From Dyadobacter sp. CY345 (GTDB lineage: Bacteria; Bacteroidota; Bacteroidia; Cytophagales; Spirosomataceae), in assembly GCF_021502725.1 (NCBI RefSeq), contig NZ_JAKFFS010000007.1:186001-250000 (forward strand): 64,000 nt of DNA. The letters run 5' to 3'. Below, one piece after another: positions 25,987 through 34,284 of the stretch. Each line of letters opens with the position of its first letter. The stretch's first letter is position 1. The position numbers were made by a program, and so were the translations under genes. The notes beneath the pieces were generated by a model. The model worked only from the letters and a program-made list of their open reading frames with translations. It was not told the origin of the DNA and searched no databases.

Positions 25987-26469
25987 ATGAACCCAGTCAA
26001 GATTTTTGGCTTTATCTTTATTATTCTTTTTTCATCTTTTGTAAATCCCGCGGTCGACAAAGGTGCGTTTTACAAAGTTTTCGGAAGCAATAATCCGGGT
26101 GAAATTGATGAAATGATAGCTTTGTTGGAAAAAGAAAAATCTTCATCCTTGACGAATGCATTTCTCGGAGCCCTTCATACGAAAAAGGCGGGCTTTCTGA
26201 AAGGAGCTAATGAGAAGATAAAGATTTTCAAAAAAGGTGCAAGTATGCTGGAGGTGGAGATTGCAAAGAAACCTGCCAATACGGAGTACCGGTTTTTAAG
26301 ATTGGCGATTCAAGAACACGCGCCGAAAATATTGAAATATAATAAAAATAAGGACGCTGATAAAAAGGCGATTATTGAAGGTTATAAAAATTTGGATCCG
26401 GAGTTGCAGAAGATTATCAAAAATTATGCATCCGGTTCAGCAACACTTAAAGTGGATGACTTGCAGTAA
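25987..26469 (+). CDS. Small secreted protein of unknown function in the biosynthetic cluster
   Basis: 160 residues with an N-terminal signal ('VKIFGFIFIILFSSFVNPA', cleavage near residue 22). The mature part is helical: 'VFGSNNPGEIDEMIALLEKEKSSSLTNAFLGALHTKKAGFL', 'AKKPANTEYRFLRLAIQEHAPKILKY', 'LDPELQKIIKNYA', reminiscent of TPR-like helical pairs. No catalytic residues stand out. It sits 30 bp before darA. From my knowledge of flexirubin-type clusters, such small exported unknowns recur there, but no function is established. Confidence 0.8.
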   Translation: MNPVKIFGFIFIILFSSFVNPAVDKGAFYKVFGSNNPGEIDEMIALLEKEKSSSLTNAFLGALHTKKAGFLKGANEKIKIFKKGASMLEVEIAKKPANTEYRFLRLAIQEHAPKILKYNKNKDADKKAIIEGYKNLDPELQKIIKNYASGSATLKVDDLQ

Positions 26470-26499
26470 CTGCAAAGAAAAATTGAATAAAATAGTGGA

Positions 26500-27402
26500 A
26501 TGAAAAAGGTGCTTGTAATAAATTATTCGCAGTCAGGACAGCTAAATGAGATTATTGACAATTTTTTATTGCCATTTAGTTCTGCTGAAATTGAAAGAAA
26601 ACAGATAGAAACTGTTAAACCATTCCGGTTTCCCTGGACAAGCGAAGTATTTTATGATACAATGCCCGAATGCGTAAATGAAGAGCCCGTTGCATTACAG
26701 CCGATCCAATATGCCTCGGGAAAATACGATCTTATAATCCTTGGCTATCAACCATGGTTTTTATCTCCCTCCCTACCGATAACTTCGCTTTTGCAAGATC
26801 CTGTATTTCAGCAAAAAATGAAGGATACGCCCATTGTAACTGTTATTGGTGGTCGGAATATGTGGCTAAATTCACAGGAAAGTGTGAAGGCCTATATAAA
26901 AAAAGCAGGAGGAATTTTAGTTGGAAATGTTCCTTTGATGGACCGGGAACCGAATTTGATCAGCGTTTTGACGATCTTTCATTGGATGCTCACGGGCAAA
27001 AAAGAGAGAAAGTGGAATCTGCTTCCGGTACCGGGCGTTAGTCAGGAAGATATAACAAGTGCAGACAGATTCGGAGCCATTGTGCATACCGGGCTTGTAA
27101 ATAATGATTTCAGTGATTTACAAAATAAAATACTATCTCTCTGCCTTATCAATATTCCAACGGACATTTGGTTTATCGAAATGCGGGGCAAAAAGATTTT
27201 CAGGATTTGGGCAGGGCTGATCAAGAAGAAAGGGACAACACCGGAAAAGAGAAAGTTTTTCGTTAATCTTTTTAAATATTACCTGTTGATAGCATTGTTT
27301 GTTGCATCACCAATTATTTTGACCGTTTACTTCCTTTTGATTGCCCCGTTTAGTCAAAAATCGATTAAAAAATCTAAGGAATATTACTACGGTGTAAGTT
27401 AA
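26500..27402 (+). CDS. darA: DarA-like dialkylresorcinol-forming enzyme (flavodoxin-like fold)
   Basis: 300 residues. Residues 1-190 look flavodoxin/NAD(P)H dehydrogenase-like: 'KKVLVINYSQSGQLNEIIDN' (phosphate-binding loop), 'YDLIILGYQPWFLSPSLPI', 'TPIVTVIGGRNMWLNSQESVKAYIKKAGG'. The C-terminus has a hydrophobic hairpin ('YYLLIALFVASPIILTVYFLLI'), implying membrane attachment. In the dialkylresorcinol pathway DarA is the aromatase that turns the cyclohexanedione made by DarB into a resorcinol. Immediately precedes the DarB-like ketosynthase (60 bp). Confidence rests on fold plus this strict pairing. Confidence 0.83.
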   Translation: MKKVLVINYSQSGQLNEIIDNFLLPFSSAEIERKQIETVKPFRFPWTSEVFYDTMPECVNEEPVALQPIQYASGKYDLIILGYQPWFLSPSLPITSLLQDPVFQQKMKDTPIVTVIGGRNMWLNSQESVKAYIKKAGGILVGNVPLMDREPNLISVLTIFHWMLTGKKERKWNLLPVPGVSQEDITSADRFGAIVHTGLVNNDFSDLQNKILSLCLINIPTDIWFIEMRGKKIFRIWAGLIKKKGTTPEKRKFFVNLFKYYLLIALFVASPIILTVYFLLIAPFSQKSIKKSKEYYYGVS

Positions 27403-27462
27403 GCCGAGTTAAATTTAGGATTAACAACTGCATCAACTTTTTAATAATCAATTTTTATTGCA

Positions 27463-28605
27463 ATGTCAGAAGCGTTTATTACCAGAGTTTCAAAATTCGT
27501 ACCCAATCAGGCGGTTGCGAATGAAGAAATGGAAGAGTATCTAGGATTTATTAACGGAAAATCTTCTAAGTCAAAATCGATCGTTCTTAGAAATAACAAA
27601 ATAAAGAGTCGTTATTACGCATATACCAAAGAGGGTGTTCCTACGCATACCAATGCTGAAATGGCCTCTGAGGCTGTCAGGCAGCTTTTTAAGGAATCTC
27701 CTGAAGAGTTAAAAGAAGTAGATTTACTGAGCGCAGGTACATCTAGTCCAGATCAGATCATGCCTTCACACGGCGTTATGATTCATGGATGGCTACCTGA
27801 AACCGGAACGATAGAAGTGGTGTCTCCCTCGGGAGTATGCTGCGCCGGTATGCATGCGCTTAAATATGCATATATGTCTGTAAAGCTGGAAGATAAGGAA
27901 AAGGCAGTTGCGGTAGCTTCTGAGCGTTTTTCCCCTTCTCTTCGTGCAGAACAGTTCGAAGAAGAAGTTCAGGAATTGATCCGTTTGGAGCAGAATCCGT
28001 ATGTATCCTTTGACAAAGATTTCCTTCGCTGGATGCTTTCGGACGGTGCCGGTGCTTTTTTGGTTGAGGGAAAGCCCAATGAAACAGGAATCTCTTTGAA
28101 AATTGAATGGATTGATGGCTGTTCTTTTGCCAATGAGAAAGAGGCTTGTATGTATATGGGTGCGCACAAGGAGGAGGATGGCAGTTTGAAAAGCTTCAAA
28201 GATTTTACAAATGAGGAGATTTTTAACAAATCTATTTTTAGTATAAAGCAGGATGTGAAGCTGTTGAGCGAAAATATCGTAAAACTTGGCTTCAACAATT
28301 TGAAGCAAATACTGGACAAAAAAGGATTTGACATGAATGAGGTGGATTATTTCCTTCCGCACATTTCAAGTTACTTTTTTGAAAGCAAAATTGAAGATGT
28401 TCTGATTGAAAATGGTATCCCGGTTCCAAAAGAAAAATGGTTTACAAACCTGGCGACTATGGGAAATGTGGGAGCTGCTTCGATTTATATGATGGTTGAA
28501 GAAATTTTCAACAGCGGAAAACTTAAAAAGGGCGAAAAAATATTACTGGCCGTTCCAGAGAGTTCAAGATTCTCGTATATGTTCTGCCTGCTTACTGTTT
28601 GTTAA
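27463..28605 (+). CDS. darB: DarB-like ketosynthase (KAS III fold)
   Basis: 380 residues with the FabH-type thiolase fold and triad Cys127 ('SGVCCAGMHAL'), His300 ('YFLPHISSYFF') and Asn335 ('TMGNVGAASIY'). Other blocks: 'TRVSKFVPNQAVANEEME', 'GTSSPDQIMPSHG', 'MLSDGAGAFLVE'. DarB enzymes condense two acyl units and cyclise them to a 1,3-cyclohexanedione, the ring precursor of dialkylresorcinols and flexirubin head/tail ester alcohols. The sequence around the active site (two adjacent Cys and a long 220-260 insert 'CSFANEKEACMYMGAHKEEDG') separates it from housekeeping FabH. Next to darA and before a small unknown. Confidence 0.9.
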   Translation: MSEAFITRVSKFVPNQAVANEEMEEYLGFINGKSSKSKSIVLRNNKIKSRYYAYTKEGVPTHTNAEMASEAVRQLFKESPEELKEVDLLSAGTSSPDQIMPSHGVMIHGWLPETGTIEVVSPSGVCCAGMHALKYAYMSVKLEDKEKAVAVASERFSPSLRAEQFEEEVQELIRLEQNPYVSFDKDFLRWMLSDGAGAFLVEGKPNETGISLKIEWIDGCSFANEKEACMYMGAHKEEDGSLKSFKDFTNEEIFNKSIFSIKQDVKLLSENIVKLGFNNLKQILDKKGFDMNEVDYFLPHISSYFFESKIEDVLIENGIPVPKEKWFTNLATMGNVGAASIYMMVEEIFNSGKLKKGEKILLAVPESSRFSYMFCLLTVC

Positions 28606-28634
28606 TTGTCAACAGGTTTTAAGACTCATTCCTT

Positions 28635-29033
28635 ATGAAAAAAGAAGATCTACCGCAGGAACCAGGCGCACTTTCGAGGCTGACACGGGAGCTGTGTTAT
28701 GTCAAAAATGAAGAAGGGAAATATGAAACGGCGTTAAGCAAGGGCTGGGATATTAAAAAGGAAGCGCTTGACAGCGCCTGGGTGGAAGTAAATGATCGGG
28801 TGGAAGAGGCTAGAAAGGCGGTCGTTAGTGGAGAGAAAAGTCCGATATACTATTTCATGGAACTGAACCTGATGGATCTTGGCGTACTTTCGGGATATAC
28901 CGGGTTCTTCACTTTTTTTGTAAAAAGGCATCTTAAACCTTCGGTGTTTAAAACACTAAGCGACAAAAAATTGGAAAAGTATGCCCAGGCGTTTGATATA
29001 TCCGTCAGCGAATTAAAAAATTTTAAAGGTTAA
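28635..29033 (+). CDS. Small conserved-looking protein of unknown function in the biosynthetic cluster
   Basis: 132 residues, no signal peptide, probably cytosolic. It contains 'ALSRLTRELCYVKNEEGKYETALSKGWDIKKEALDSAWVEV', a hydrophobic middle ('YYFMELNLMDLGVLSGYTGFFTFFVKRH') and an end reading 'LSDKKLEKYAQAFDISVSELKNF', which resembles a short helix-turn-helix. I do not recognise a family. It is 29 bp after darB and only 4 bp before the BtrH-like gene, so it is tightly bound into the operon and may be an accessory subunit for one of these enzymes. Confidence 0.8.
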   Translation: MKKEDLPQEPGALSRLTRELCYVKNEEGKYETALSKGWDIKKEALDSAWVEVNDRVEEARKAVVSGEKSPIYYFMELNLMDLGVLSGYTGFFTFFVKRHLKPSVFKTLSDKKLEKYAQAFDISVSELKNFKG

Positions 29034-29037
29034 GTAA

Positions 29038-30069
29038 GTGAATATCGATACCAAAACAGAAGAATTTCATCACGTCCATGCTGCGCATTGCGAAAATGGC
29101 GTCACGACGGCTTTGTTGCGTCATCATGGTCTCGATTTCATGACTGAACCCCTGGCATTTGGTATGGGTTCTGGTCTTTTTTATATACAGGTTCCGTTTC
29201 TGACCATAAATAATGGCCCGGCTATTTCTTTCCGTACAATGCCGGGGGCAATTTTTAAACGTACTTGCAGATCGCTGGGCGTAGAGGTTACCCGAAATAA
29301 ATTCAGGGATCCTGCGAAGGCGCAATTATTTTTAGATAAAAAAATTAAAGAAGGGAATCCTGTGGGTTGTCAGGTCGGGGTTTTTCATCTATCCTATTTC
29401 CCAAAAGAATATCGGTTTCATTTCAATGCGCATAATCTCATTGTATATGGACAAGAAGACAACCGATATCTGATCAGTGATCCGATTATGGAGGAAGTCA
29501 CTTCTTTATCACCTGAGGAGCTTTCCCGCGTCCGTTTTGCGCAGGGGCCGCTTGCTCCAAAAGGACATATTTATTTTCCTGAAAAAGTTGGCGTGATTAC
29601 CGATGACTTGATCCGTAAAGGAATCGTGACTGGTATCAAACGCAACGTTCGGGATATGATCGGTATTCCGGGTAATTTCGCAGGTGTCAACGGAATCCGT
29701 TACACATCCAATAGTGTTCGCAAATGGAGAGATAAACTTGGGTTGAAAAAAGCTGGTTTATATCTCGGTCAGATCGTACGGATGCAGGAAGAAATCGGGA
29801 CAGGAGGCGGAGGTTTTCGTTTTCTCTACGGTGCATTTCTTGAAGAAGCGGCTGCTCATTTGCAGGATGACCGTTTGATCGGTATTTCTGAGGAGTTTAC
29901 AAAATCAGGTGATATGTGGCGGGCAAGTGCGATCCAGATGGCTGGTGTTTACAAAGGCAGATTGACAGAACAGCAGAGTTTTGGCGAAATCGCGGACCGA
30001 CTTTTAGAAATACGTTCTGTTGAAAAAGAGGCCTTTTTGAAACTCTCTAAATTGAATCTGGGAAAATAG
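29038..30069 (+). CDS. BtrH-like acyltransferase (papain-like fold)
   Basis: 343 residues starting at GTG 29038, 4 bp after the previous stop; no closer ATG fits. The N-terminal half resembles the BtrH N-terminal domain (C39/papain-like) with Cys18 in 'HAAHCENGVTTALLRHHG', His132 in 'FHFNAHNLIVYG' and Asp148 in 'YLISDPIME' as a plausible catalytic triad. The C-terminal half ('NSVRKWRDKLGLKKAGLYLGQIV', 'GGGGFRFLYGAFLEEAA') corresponds to the DUF4872-type region. BtrH moves an acyl group from an ACP to an amine in butirosin biosynthesis, so here it may transfer an acyl chain from the cluster ACP to an alcohol or amine. Confidence 0.85.
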   Translation: MNIDTKTEEFHHVHAAHCENGVTTALLRHHGLDFMTEPLAFGMGSGLFYIQVPFLTINNGPAISFRTMPGAIFKRTCRSLGVEVTRNKFRDPAKAQLFLDKKIKEGNPVGCQVGVFHLSYFPKEYRFHFNAHNLIVYGQEDNRYLISDPIMEEVTSLSPEELSRVRFAQGPLAPKGHIYFPEKVGVITDDLIRKGIVTGIKRNVRDMIGIPGNFAGVNGIRYTSNSVRKWRDKLGLKKAGLYLGQIVRMQEEIGTGGGGFRFLYGAFLEEAAAHLQDDRLIGISEEFTKSGDMWRASAIQMAGVYKGRLTEQQSFGEIADRLLEIRSVEKEAFLKLSKLNLGK

Positions 30070-30097
30070 TTGTTTTCTCATTCAACGTTGCTGCAAA

Positions 30098-30847
30098 ATG
30101 TATAAAGGTCCGTCCATTCAAATTGAAAATATTACCCAAAGATATAAATCCGCTCAGGAGGACAGTCTCAGTAATGTTACGCTGCAAATCAATGAAGGGG
30201 ATGTCTATGGTTTATTAGGACCAAATGGTGCCGGAAAAACGACGCTTATCTCCATTCTCTGCGGAATTATTCCACCTTCATACGGAAATGTAAATTATTA
30301 TATCGGCGGAAAAAAAATTGATGAGCAGGAGCGAAGAAGCCTTTTGGGTTTTGTGCCTCAGGAATATGCCTTTTATCAGGAACTTACGCCGAAGCAAAAT
30401 CTCGATTACTTTGGAGCGATGTACAATTTGTCCAGAGCTGAACTATCCGTTCGTATCGATGAATTGCTTGAAGAACTTGGTCTGACCAAAGTAGCAAACA
30501 AAGAAGTTTCTACTTTTTCTGGTGGTATGAAACGGCGTGTCAATCTTGCAATTGGATTGATCCATAATCCAGTAATATTATTTCTGGACGAACCTACCGT
30601 TGGCGTTGACGTTCAAAGTAAGAACGCAATTATCAAATATCTTGAAGAAATTAACAGAACTGGCACAACGATTGTGTATACTTCTCATCACATGTCGGAA
30701 GCGGAAGAATTCTGTAATCGCATCGCTCTGATCGACCATGGTAAGGTTGTTGCGGAAGGCGGAATGAGCGAATTGTTAGAAAAAAACAGCGCTTCGAGTT
30801 TACAGGATTTATTTATCAAATTGACAGGAGAGGAGTACCGGGACTAG
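30098..30847 (+). CDS. ABC exporter ATP-binding protein
   Basis: 249 residues, cytosolic ATPase of an ABC-2-type transporter. Walker A 'GPNGAGKTT' (41-49), Q-loop 'GFVPQEYAFYQELTPKQNL', signature 'FSGGMKRR' (140-147), Walker B 'VILFLDEPTVG' (159-169) and H-loop 'VYTSHHMSEAEE'. Same subfamily as exporters for lipids, polyketides and antibiotics (DrrA-like). The permease starts 4 bp downstream; both lie between the BtrH-like enzyme and the ACP, so they probably export the cluster product. Confidence 0.93.
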   Translation: MYKGPSIQIENITQRYKSAQEDSLSNVTLQINEGDVYGLLGPNGAGKTTLISILCGIIPPSYGNVNYYIGGKKIDEQERRSLLGFVPQEYAFYQELTPKQNLDYFGAMYNLSRAELSVRIDELLEELGLTKVANKEVSTFSGGMKRRVNLAIGLIHNPVILFLDEPTVGVDVQSKNAIIKYLEEINRTGTTIVYTSHHMSEAEEFCNRIALIDHGKVVAEGGMSELLEKNSASSLQDLFIKLTGEEYRD

Positions 30848-30851
30848 GCCT

Positions 30852-32129
30852 ATGTTTAAAGTTTTCTCATCGATTCGTAAAGAATTTCTTCTACTTGTCA
30901 GCGACAAAGTTGGGTTAGCGCTTATGTTTGTGATGCCGCTTTTACTCGTTTTTATCATTACAATTATTCAGGATAGCGCCTACAAAATTGTGAATGAAAA
31001 TGAGATACCGATGCTGGTTGTCAACCACGACGAAGGGAGTGGGGGAGAAAAACTACTGAACTTGCTCTCTAATTCCAGACTTTTCAAAATTGATACGTTT
31101 AATAGTCTTCCGGAAAGTGCTTTGAAGAAGGAGCTGCTTGCACGGGGCAAAATGATCGCACTGTTTATTCCACCCAACTTTACAAGCGGACTCGAAAGTA
31201 ATACCGGTGAGATCAGTCACATGATGATGCGGGATATGGGCCTGGAAACCGATTCATCTGATGTGAATACGGAAAAAATGCCGGTTTTGTCTTTTTATCA
31301 CGATCCGGTTTTACAGGAAAATTATAGCGCATCCGTGCGTGGTGTTGTGGATTCTTATCTTGGCATGATTGAAAAAACAATGATGATTGAGAGGATATAT
31401 GCGGATATGGATATTGCCTCAAAATCAATCACATTAAGCGAAAAAATGGCAAGCAATCGGGTTAAGATCAATCAGATCGTTGCGACAAACAGCAATTCAG
31501 TTGCCGTCCCCAATTCAACACAGCATAACGTGCCAGCCTGGACTATTTTTGCGATGTTTTTTATGGTGGTATCACTCGGAAGCAACATTGTAAAAGAGCG
31601 TATTAACGGGAGTTTTTTGAGATTAAAGACAATGCCGACGAGTTTTATGTTGGTAATGCTTAGCAAAATGGCGGTTTATGTCGTTGTGGCAATCTTGCAG
31701 GTTGCATTGACATTTTCCATCGGTGTCTGGATTCTCCCCAAAATCGGTCTACCCGAATTGACAATCCCAACCAACTTTCCTGCATTTGCCACAGTGGTGT
31801 TGATCAGCAGTCTGGCAGCAGTGAGTTATGCACTTTTAATAGGTTCGTGGGCAAAAACGCAGGAACAGGCGAATGGATTTGGTGCAATATCCATCATCAT
31901 TTTTGGGGCCATTGGCGGGATTTTAGTACCAGCTTTTGTAATGCCGGAATATATGCAGTTCGCCAGTAAATTTTCCCCGTTACATTGGTGTCTGGAAGGA
32001 TTTTATATTCTTTTTCTCAAAGGCGGAAGTTGGCACGAGCTCAGGTCGGTCGTGTTATTTTTGGGAGTATTCATTTTGATTTGCCAACTTTGCACTTATA
32101 TTAAACTTAGAATAGAAAAAATTATCTGA
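30852..32129 (+). CDS. ABC-2 type exporter permease
   Basis: 425 residues with the ABC-2 permease layout: TM1 at ~22-41 ('KVGLALMFVMPLLLVFIITI'), a large extracytoplasmic domain (~42-220), then five membrane helices (e.g. 'AWTIFAMFFMVVSLGSNIV', 'MAVYVVVAILQVALTFSIGVWIL', 'FATVVLISSLAAVSYALLIG', 'IIIFGAIGGILVPAFVM', 'VVLFLGVFILICQLCTYI'). It pairs with the preceding ATPase and is 5 bp before the ACP gene. Role: moving the finished lipid/polyketide-like product out of the inner membrane. Confidence 0.92.
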   Translation: MFKVFSSIRKEFLLLVSDKVGLALMFVMPLLLVFIITIIQDSAYKIVNENEIPMLVVNHDEGSGGEKLLNLLSNSRLFKIDTFNSLPESALKKELLARGKMIALFIPPNFTSGLESNTGEISHMMMRDMGLETDSSDVNTEKMPVLSFYHDPVLQENYSASVRGVVDSYLGMIEKTMMIERIYADMDIASKSITLSEKMASNRVKINQIVATNSNSVAVPNSTQHNVPAWTIFAMFFMVVSLGSNIVKERINGSFLRLKTMPTSFMLVMLSKMAVYVVVAILQVALTFSIGVWILPKIGLPELTIPTNFPAFATVVLISSLAAVSYALLIGSWAKTQEQANGFGAISIIIFGAIGGILVPAFVMPEYMQFASKFSPLHWCLEGFYILFLKGGSWHELRSVVLFLGVFILICQLCTYIKLRIEKII

Positions 32130-32134
32130 TACTG

Positions 32135-32401
32135 ATGGAAATTGAAAGCTTAAAACCAGTTATAAAAGGACAAATAGTACAATACTTAAATTTGTTGGAT
32201 ATTAATCCGGAAGACATTAAAGATGATGAACCACTTTTTGGCGGTGATTTAGGTCTGGATTCTATTGATTCCCTGGAACTGGTAGTTTTGTTGGAAAGAG
32301 AGTATGGTATCAAAATAACCAACCCTGCCGAAGGAAGAAAGATTTTGGTTGATGTGAACCACATGGCAGAGTATATTATCAAAAATGCGAAAACAGCATA
32401 A
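32135..32401 (+). CDS. Acyl carrier protein of the cluster
   Basis: 88 residues, acidic, with the phosphopantetheine attachment Ser43 in 'GGDLGLDSIDSLELVVLL'. Flanking 'INPEDIKDDEPLFG' and 'GRKILVDVNHMAEYI' fit the ACP four-helix fold. It is distinct from housekeeping AcpP in sequence and is the only carrier protein in the window. It overlaps the ketosynthase gene by 17 nt. The divergent PPTase at 19.5 kb is the likely activating enzyme. Confidence 0.93.
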   Translation: MEIESLKPVIKGQIVQYLNLLDINPEDIKDDEPLFGGDLGLDSIDSLELVVLLEREYGIKITNPAEGRKILVDVNHMAEYIIKNAKTA

Positions 32402-33605
32402 TAAGCCGGTAAGAGTTTTTGTGACAGGTATGGGCATAATTTCCGCATTAGGTGATGATGTCCAAAAAAACCACGATAGCCTGGTCAATAGTCGAGCTGG
32501 AATAAGAAAAGCTGTTCATTTCAAATCTCATTATGCTTCTTTGCTGCCTTTTGGAGAGATAGAAATGAGCAATGAGAACATAAAAGAAATACTGAATCTG
32601 AAAGAGGAGCCGGGATACACCCGGACTTGTCTTTTGGCAGCGAAGGCCTTCGATGAAGCAGTTGTAGATTCCGGAATAACTTCTGCTGATTTATCTTCTT
32701 TTGACACTGCATTCATTTCCGCAAGTACTGTCGGTGGCATGTGCCTCACGGATCAGTTGTATGAAGATGCCAATCAAAAATCCGAAGGTTCCGAATATCT
32801 GGAATCCTACGGGCCCGGATCGCATACTTTGAAACTTGTAGAAAGATATAATATTAACGGATTTACAGACACAATCAACACTGCCTGCTCTTCCTCTGCG
32901 AATGCAATTATGTTGGGTGCCAGACTGATTAAATCAGGACGCGCAACCCGGTCAGTCGTCGGCGGCGTAGATGCTCTGGCGAAGTATACCGTCAATGGAT
33001 TTAATGCATTAAAAATCCTCTCAGAAAATCCCTGTAAACCGTTTGACGAAAATAGGGATGGCTTAAATCTTGGAGAGGCTGCGGCATATCTTGTTTTGGA
33101 ATCAGAGGAAGTTGTCGGTGATAAAAAGGTATACGCTGAAATTTTGGGATACGGAAATTCCAATGATGCGCACCACCCATCTGCCATGTCGGACGACGCA
33201 GTCGGAGCGATAAGATCGATGAGAGAGGCAATAGAAACAGCTGGAATAGGAGCAGAAAGAATCGATTATGTAAATGCACACGGAACTGGAACTCCAAATA
33301 ATGACAGCGTCGAGCTAACCGGAATGACCAAGGTTTTTGAGAGAGTGCCGCTGTTCAGTTCAACGAAATCGTTTACCGGGCATACACTGGCTGCCGCGGG
33401 CGTTGTGGAAGCGATATTCAGTATTTTAAGTATAAATCATTCGGAGATTTATCCAAGCCTGCATATTGAAACAGATATGGTGGATTTCGAAGATTTTCCT
33501 GTCAGGCGTTATCGATCCGGGGTTCAGGTAAATTACGTGCTGTCCAATTCATTCGGTTTTGGAGGGAATTGTACCTCGTTGGTATTTGGGAAGGTTATCA
33601 AATAG
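32385..33605 (+). CDS. FabF-type beta-ketoacyl-ACP synthase
   Basis: 406 residues of the KAS I/II family. Catalytic Cys168 in 'NTACSSSANAIMLGARLI', His299 in 'YVNAHGTGTPNNDSVE' and His333 in 'KSFTGHTLAAAGVVEA', plus the glycine-rich end 'NSFGFGGNCTSLVFG'. Both catalytic His are present, so it is an active ketosynthase rather than a chain-length factor. It overlaps the ACP gene, so they are translated together. It is the last gene of the cluster in this window; no ketoreductase, dehydratase or second ketosynthase follows. Confidence 0.92.
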   Translation: MRKQHNKPVRVFVTGMGIISALGDDVQKNHDSLVNSRAGIRKAVHFKSHYASLLPFGEIEMSNENIKEILNLKEEPGYTRTCLLAAKAFDEAVVDSGITSADLSSFDTAFISASTVGGMCLTDQLYEDANQKSEGSEYLESYGPGSHTLKLVERYNINGFTDTINTACSSSANAIMLGARLIKSGRATRSVVGGVDALAKYTVNGFNALKILSENPCKPFDENRDGLNLGEAAAYLVLESEEVVGDKKVYAEILGYGNSNDAHHPSAMSDDAVGAIRSMREAIETAGIGAERIDYVNAHGTGTPNNDSVELTGMTKVFERVPLFSSTKSFTGHTLAAAGVVEAIFSILSINHSEIYPSLHIETDMVDFEDFPVRRYRSGVQVNYVLSNSFGFGGNCTSLVFGKVIK

Positions 33606-33671
33606 AGTTACTTAGGTAATTGTCATGAAAATTTGTAGCTTTATTTATCAAACACCGTTAAAGATGGTACC

Positions 33672-33881
33672 ATGATTCGAACTATTATTACGCCTAAGCA
33701 ACAGACTGTATCTCTCGAAATTCCAAGAGATTACGTTGGGAAACAAATCGAGGTGATCGTTTTTGCAAAAGACGAGGTAACTTTTGAGGAAGGGATATTC
33801 GGTAAAAATGTTTCATTCGATGCCCTATCAATAGACACGAGAAACTATAAATTTGATCGTGAGGAGGCTAATGAAAGATAG
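33672..33881 (+). CDS. Antitoxin of a PIN-type pair
   Basis: 69 residues: 'IRTIITPKQQTVSLEIPRDYVGKQIEVIVFAKDE' forms a small beta-rich N-terminus of the kind seen in AbrB/DUF2281-like antitoxins, followed by a flexible tail 'DTRNYKFDREEANER' likely to wrap the toxin. It overlaps the toxin gene by 11 nt. The pair is inserted between the biosynthetic cluster and the methylmalonyl-CoA mutase genes. Confidence 0.78.
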   Translation: MIRTIITPKQQTVSLEIPRDYVGKQIEVIVFAKDEVTFEEGIFGKNVSFDALSIDTRNYKFDREEANER

Positions 33882-34281
33882 ATTCTTTTTGGATACCAAT
33901 ATATTAATTTACTCTTATTCAAATTCTGAGTTAGAAAAACAGTTGATTGCACGACGCATTATTACAGAAAATCTTACTGTTATAAGTACACAGGTCTTGC
34001 AGGAGTTATGCAATGTGGTAACCCGAAAATTTAAGTTTTCCTACGAGCAGGCCGAACAGTGCATTCGGGAGTGTTCTCTCAATAATAAAGTCTATATCAA
34101 TTCTGATAACACTATTTTAGGTGCTTGTCGAATAGCTAATGTTTACGGTTTTTCATTCTACGATAGTATCATAATATCAGCCGCAATTGAAAGCGAATGC
34201 TCAATTTTATTTTCCGAAGATCTGCACCATGGACAGAACATCGAAAACGTCTTGACCATACTTAATCCATTCAAGGTTTAG
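33871..34281 (+). CDS. PIN-domain toxin (VapC-like ribonuclease)
   Basis: 136 residues from ATG 33871, chosen over a start six codons upstream because an ideal GAGGAGG leader lies directly before it and the PIN motif 'FFLDTNILIYS' begins right after. Acidic active-site residues: Asp8, Glu45 ('VLQELCNVV'), Asp98 ('FYDSIIISAA') and Asp117 ('SEDLHHGQ'). PIN toxins cleave RNA (often tRNA) with Mg/Mn. Overlap with the antitoxin gene indicates coupled translation. Confidence 0.88.
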   Translation: MKDRFFLDTNILIYSYSNSELEKQLIARRIITENLTVISTQVLQELCNVVTRKFKFSYEQAEQCIRECSLNNKVYINSDNTILGACRIANVYGFSFYDSIIISAAIESECSILFSEDLHHGQNIENVLTILNPFKV

Positions 34282-34284
34282 TAA

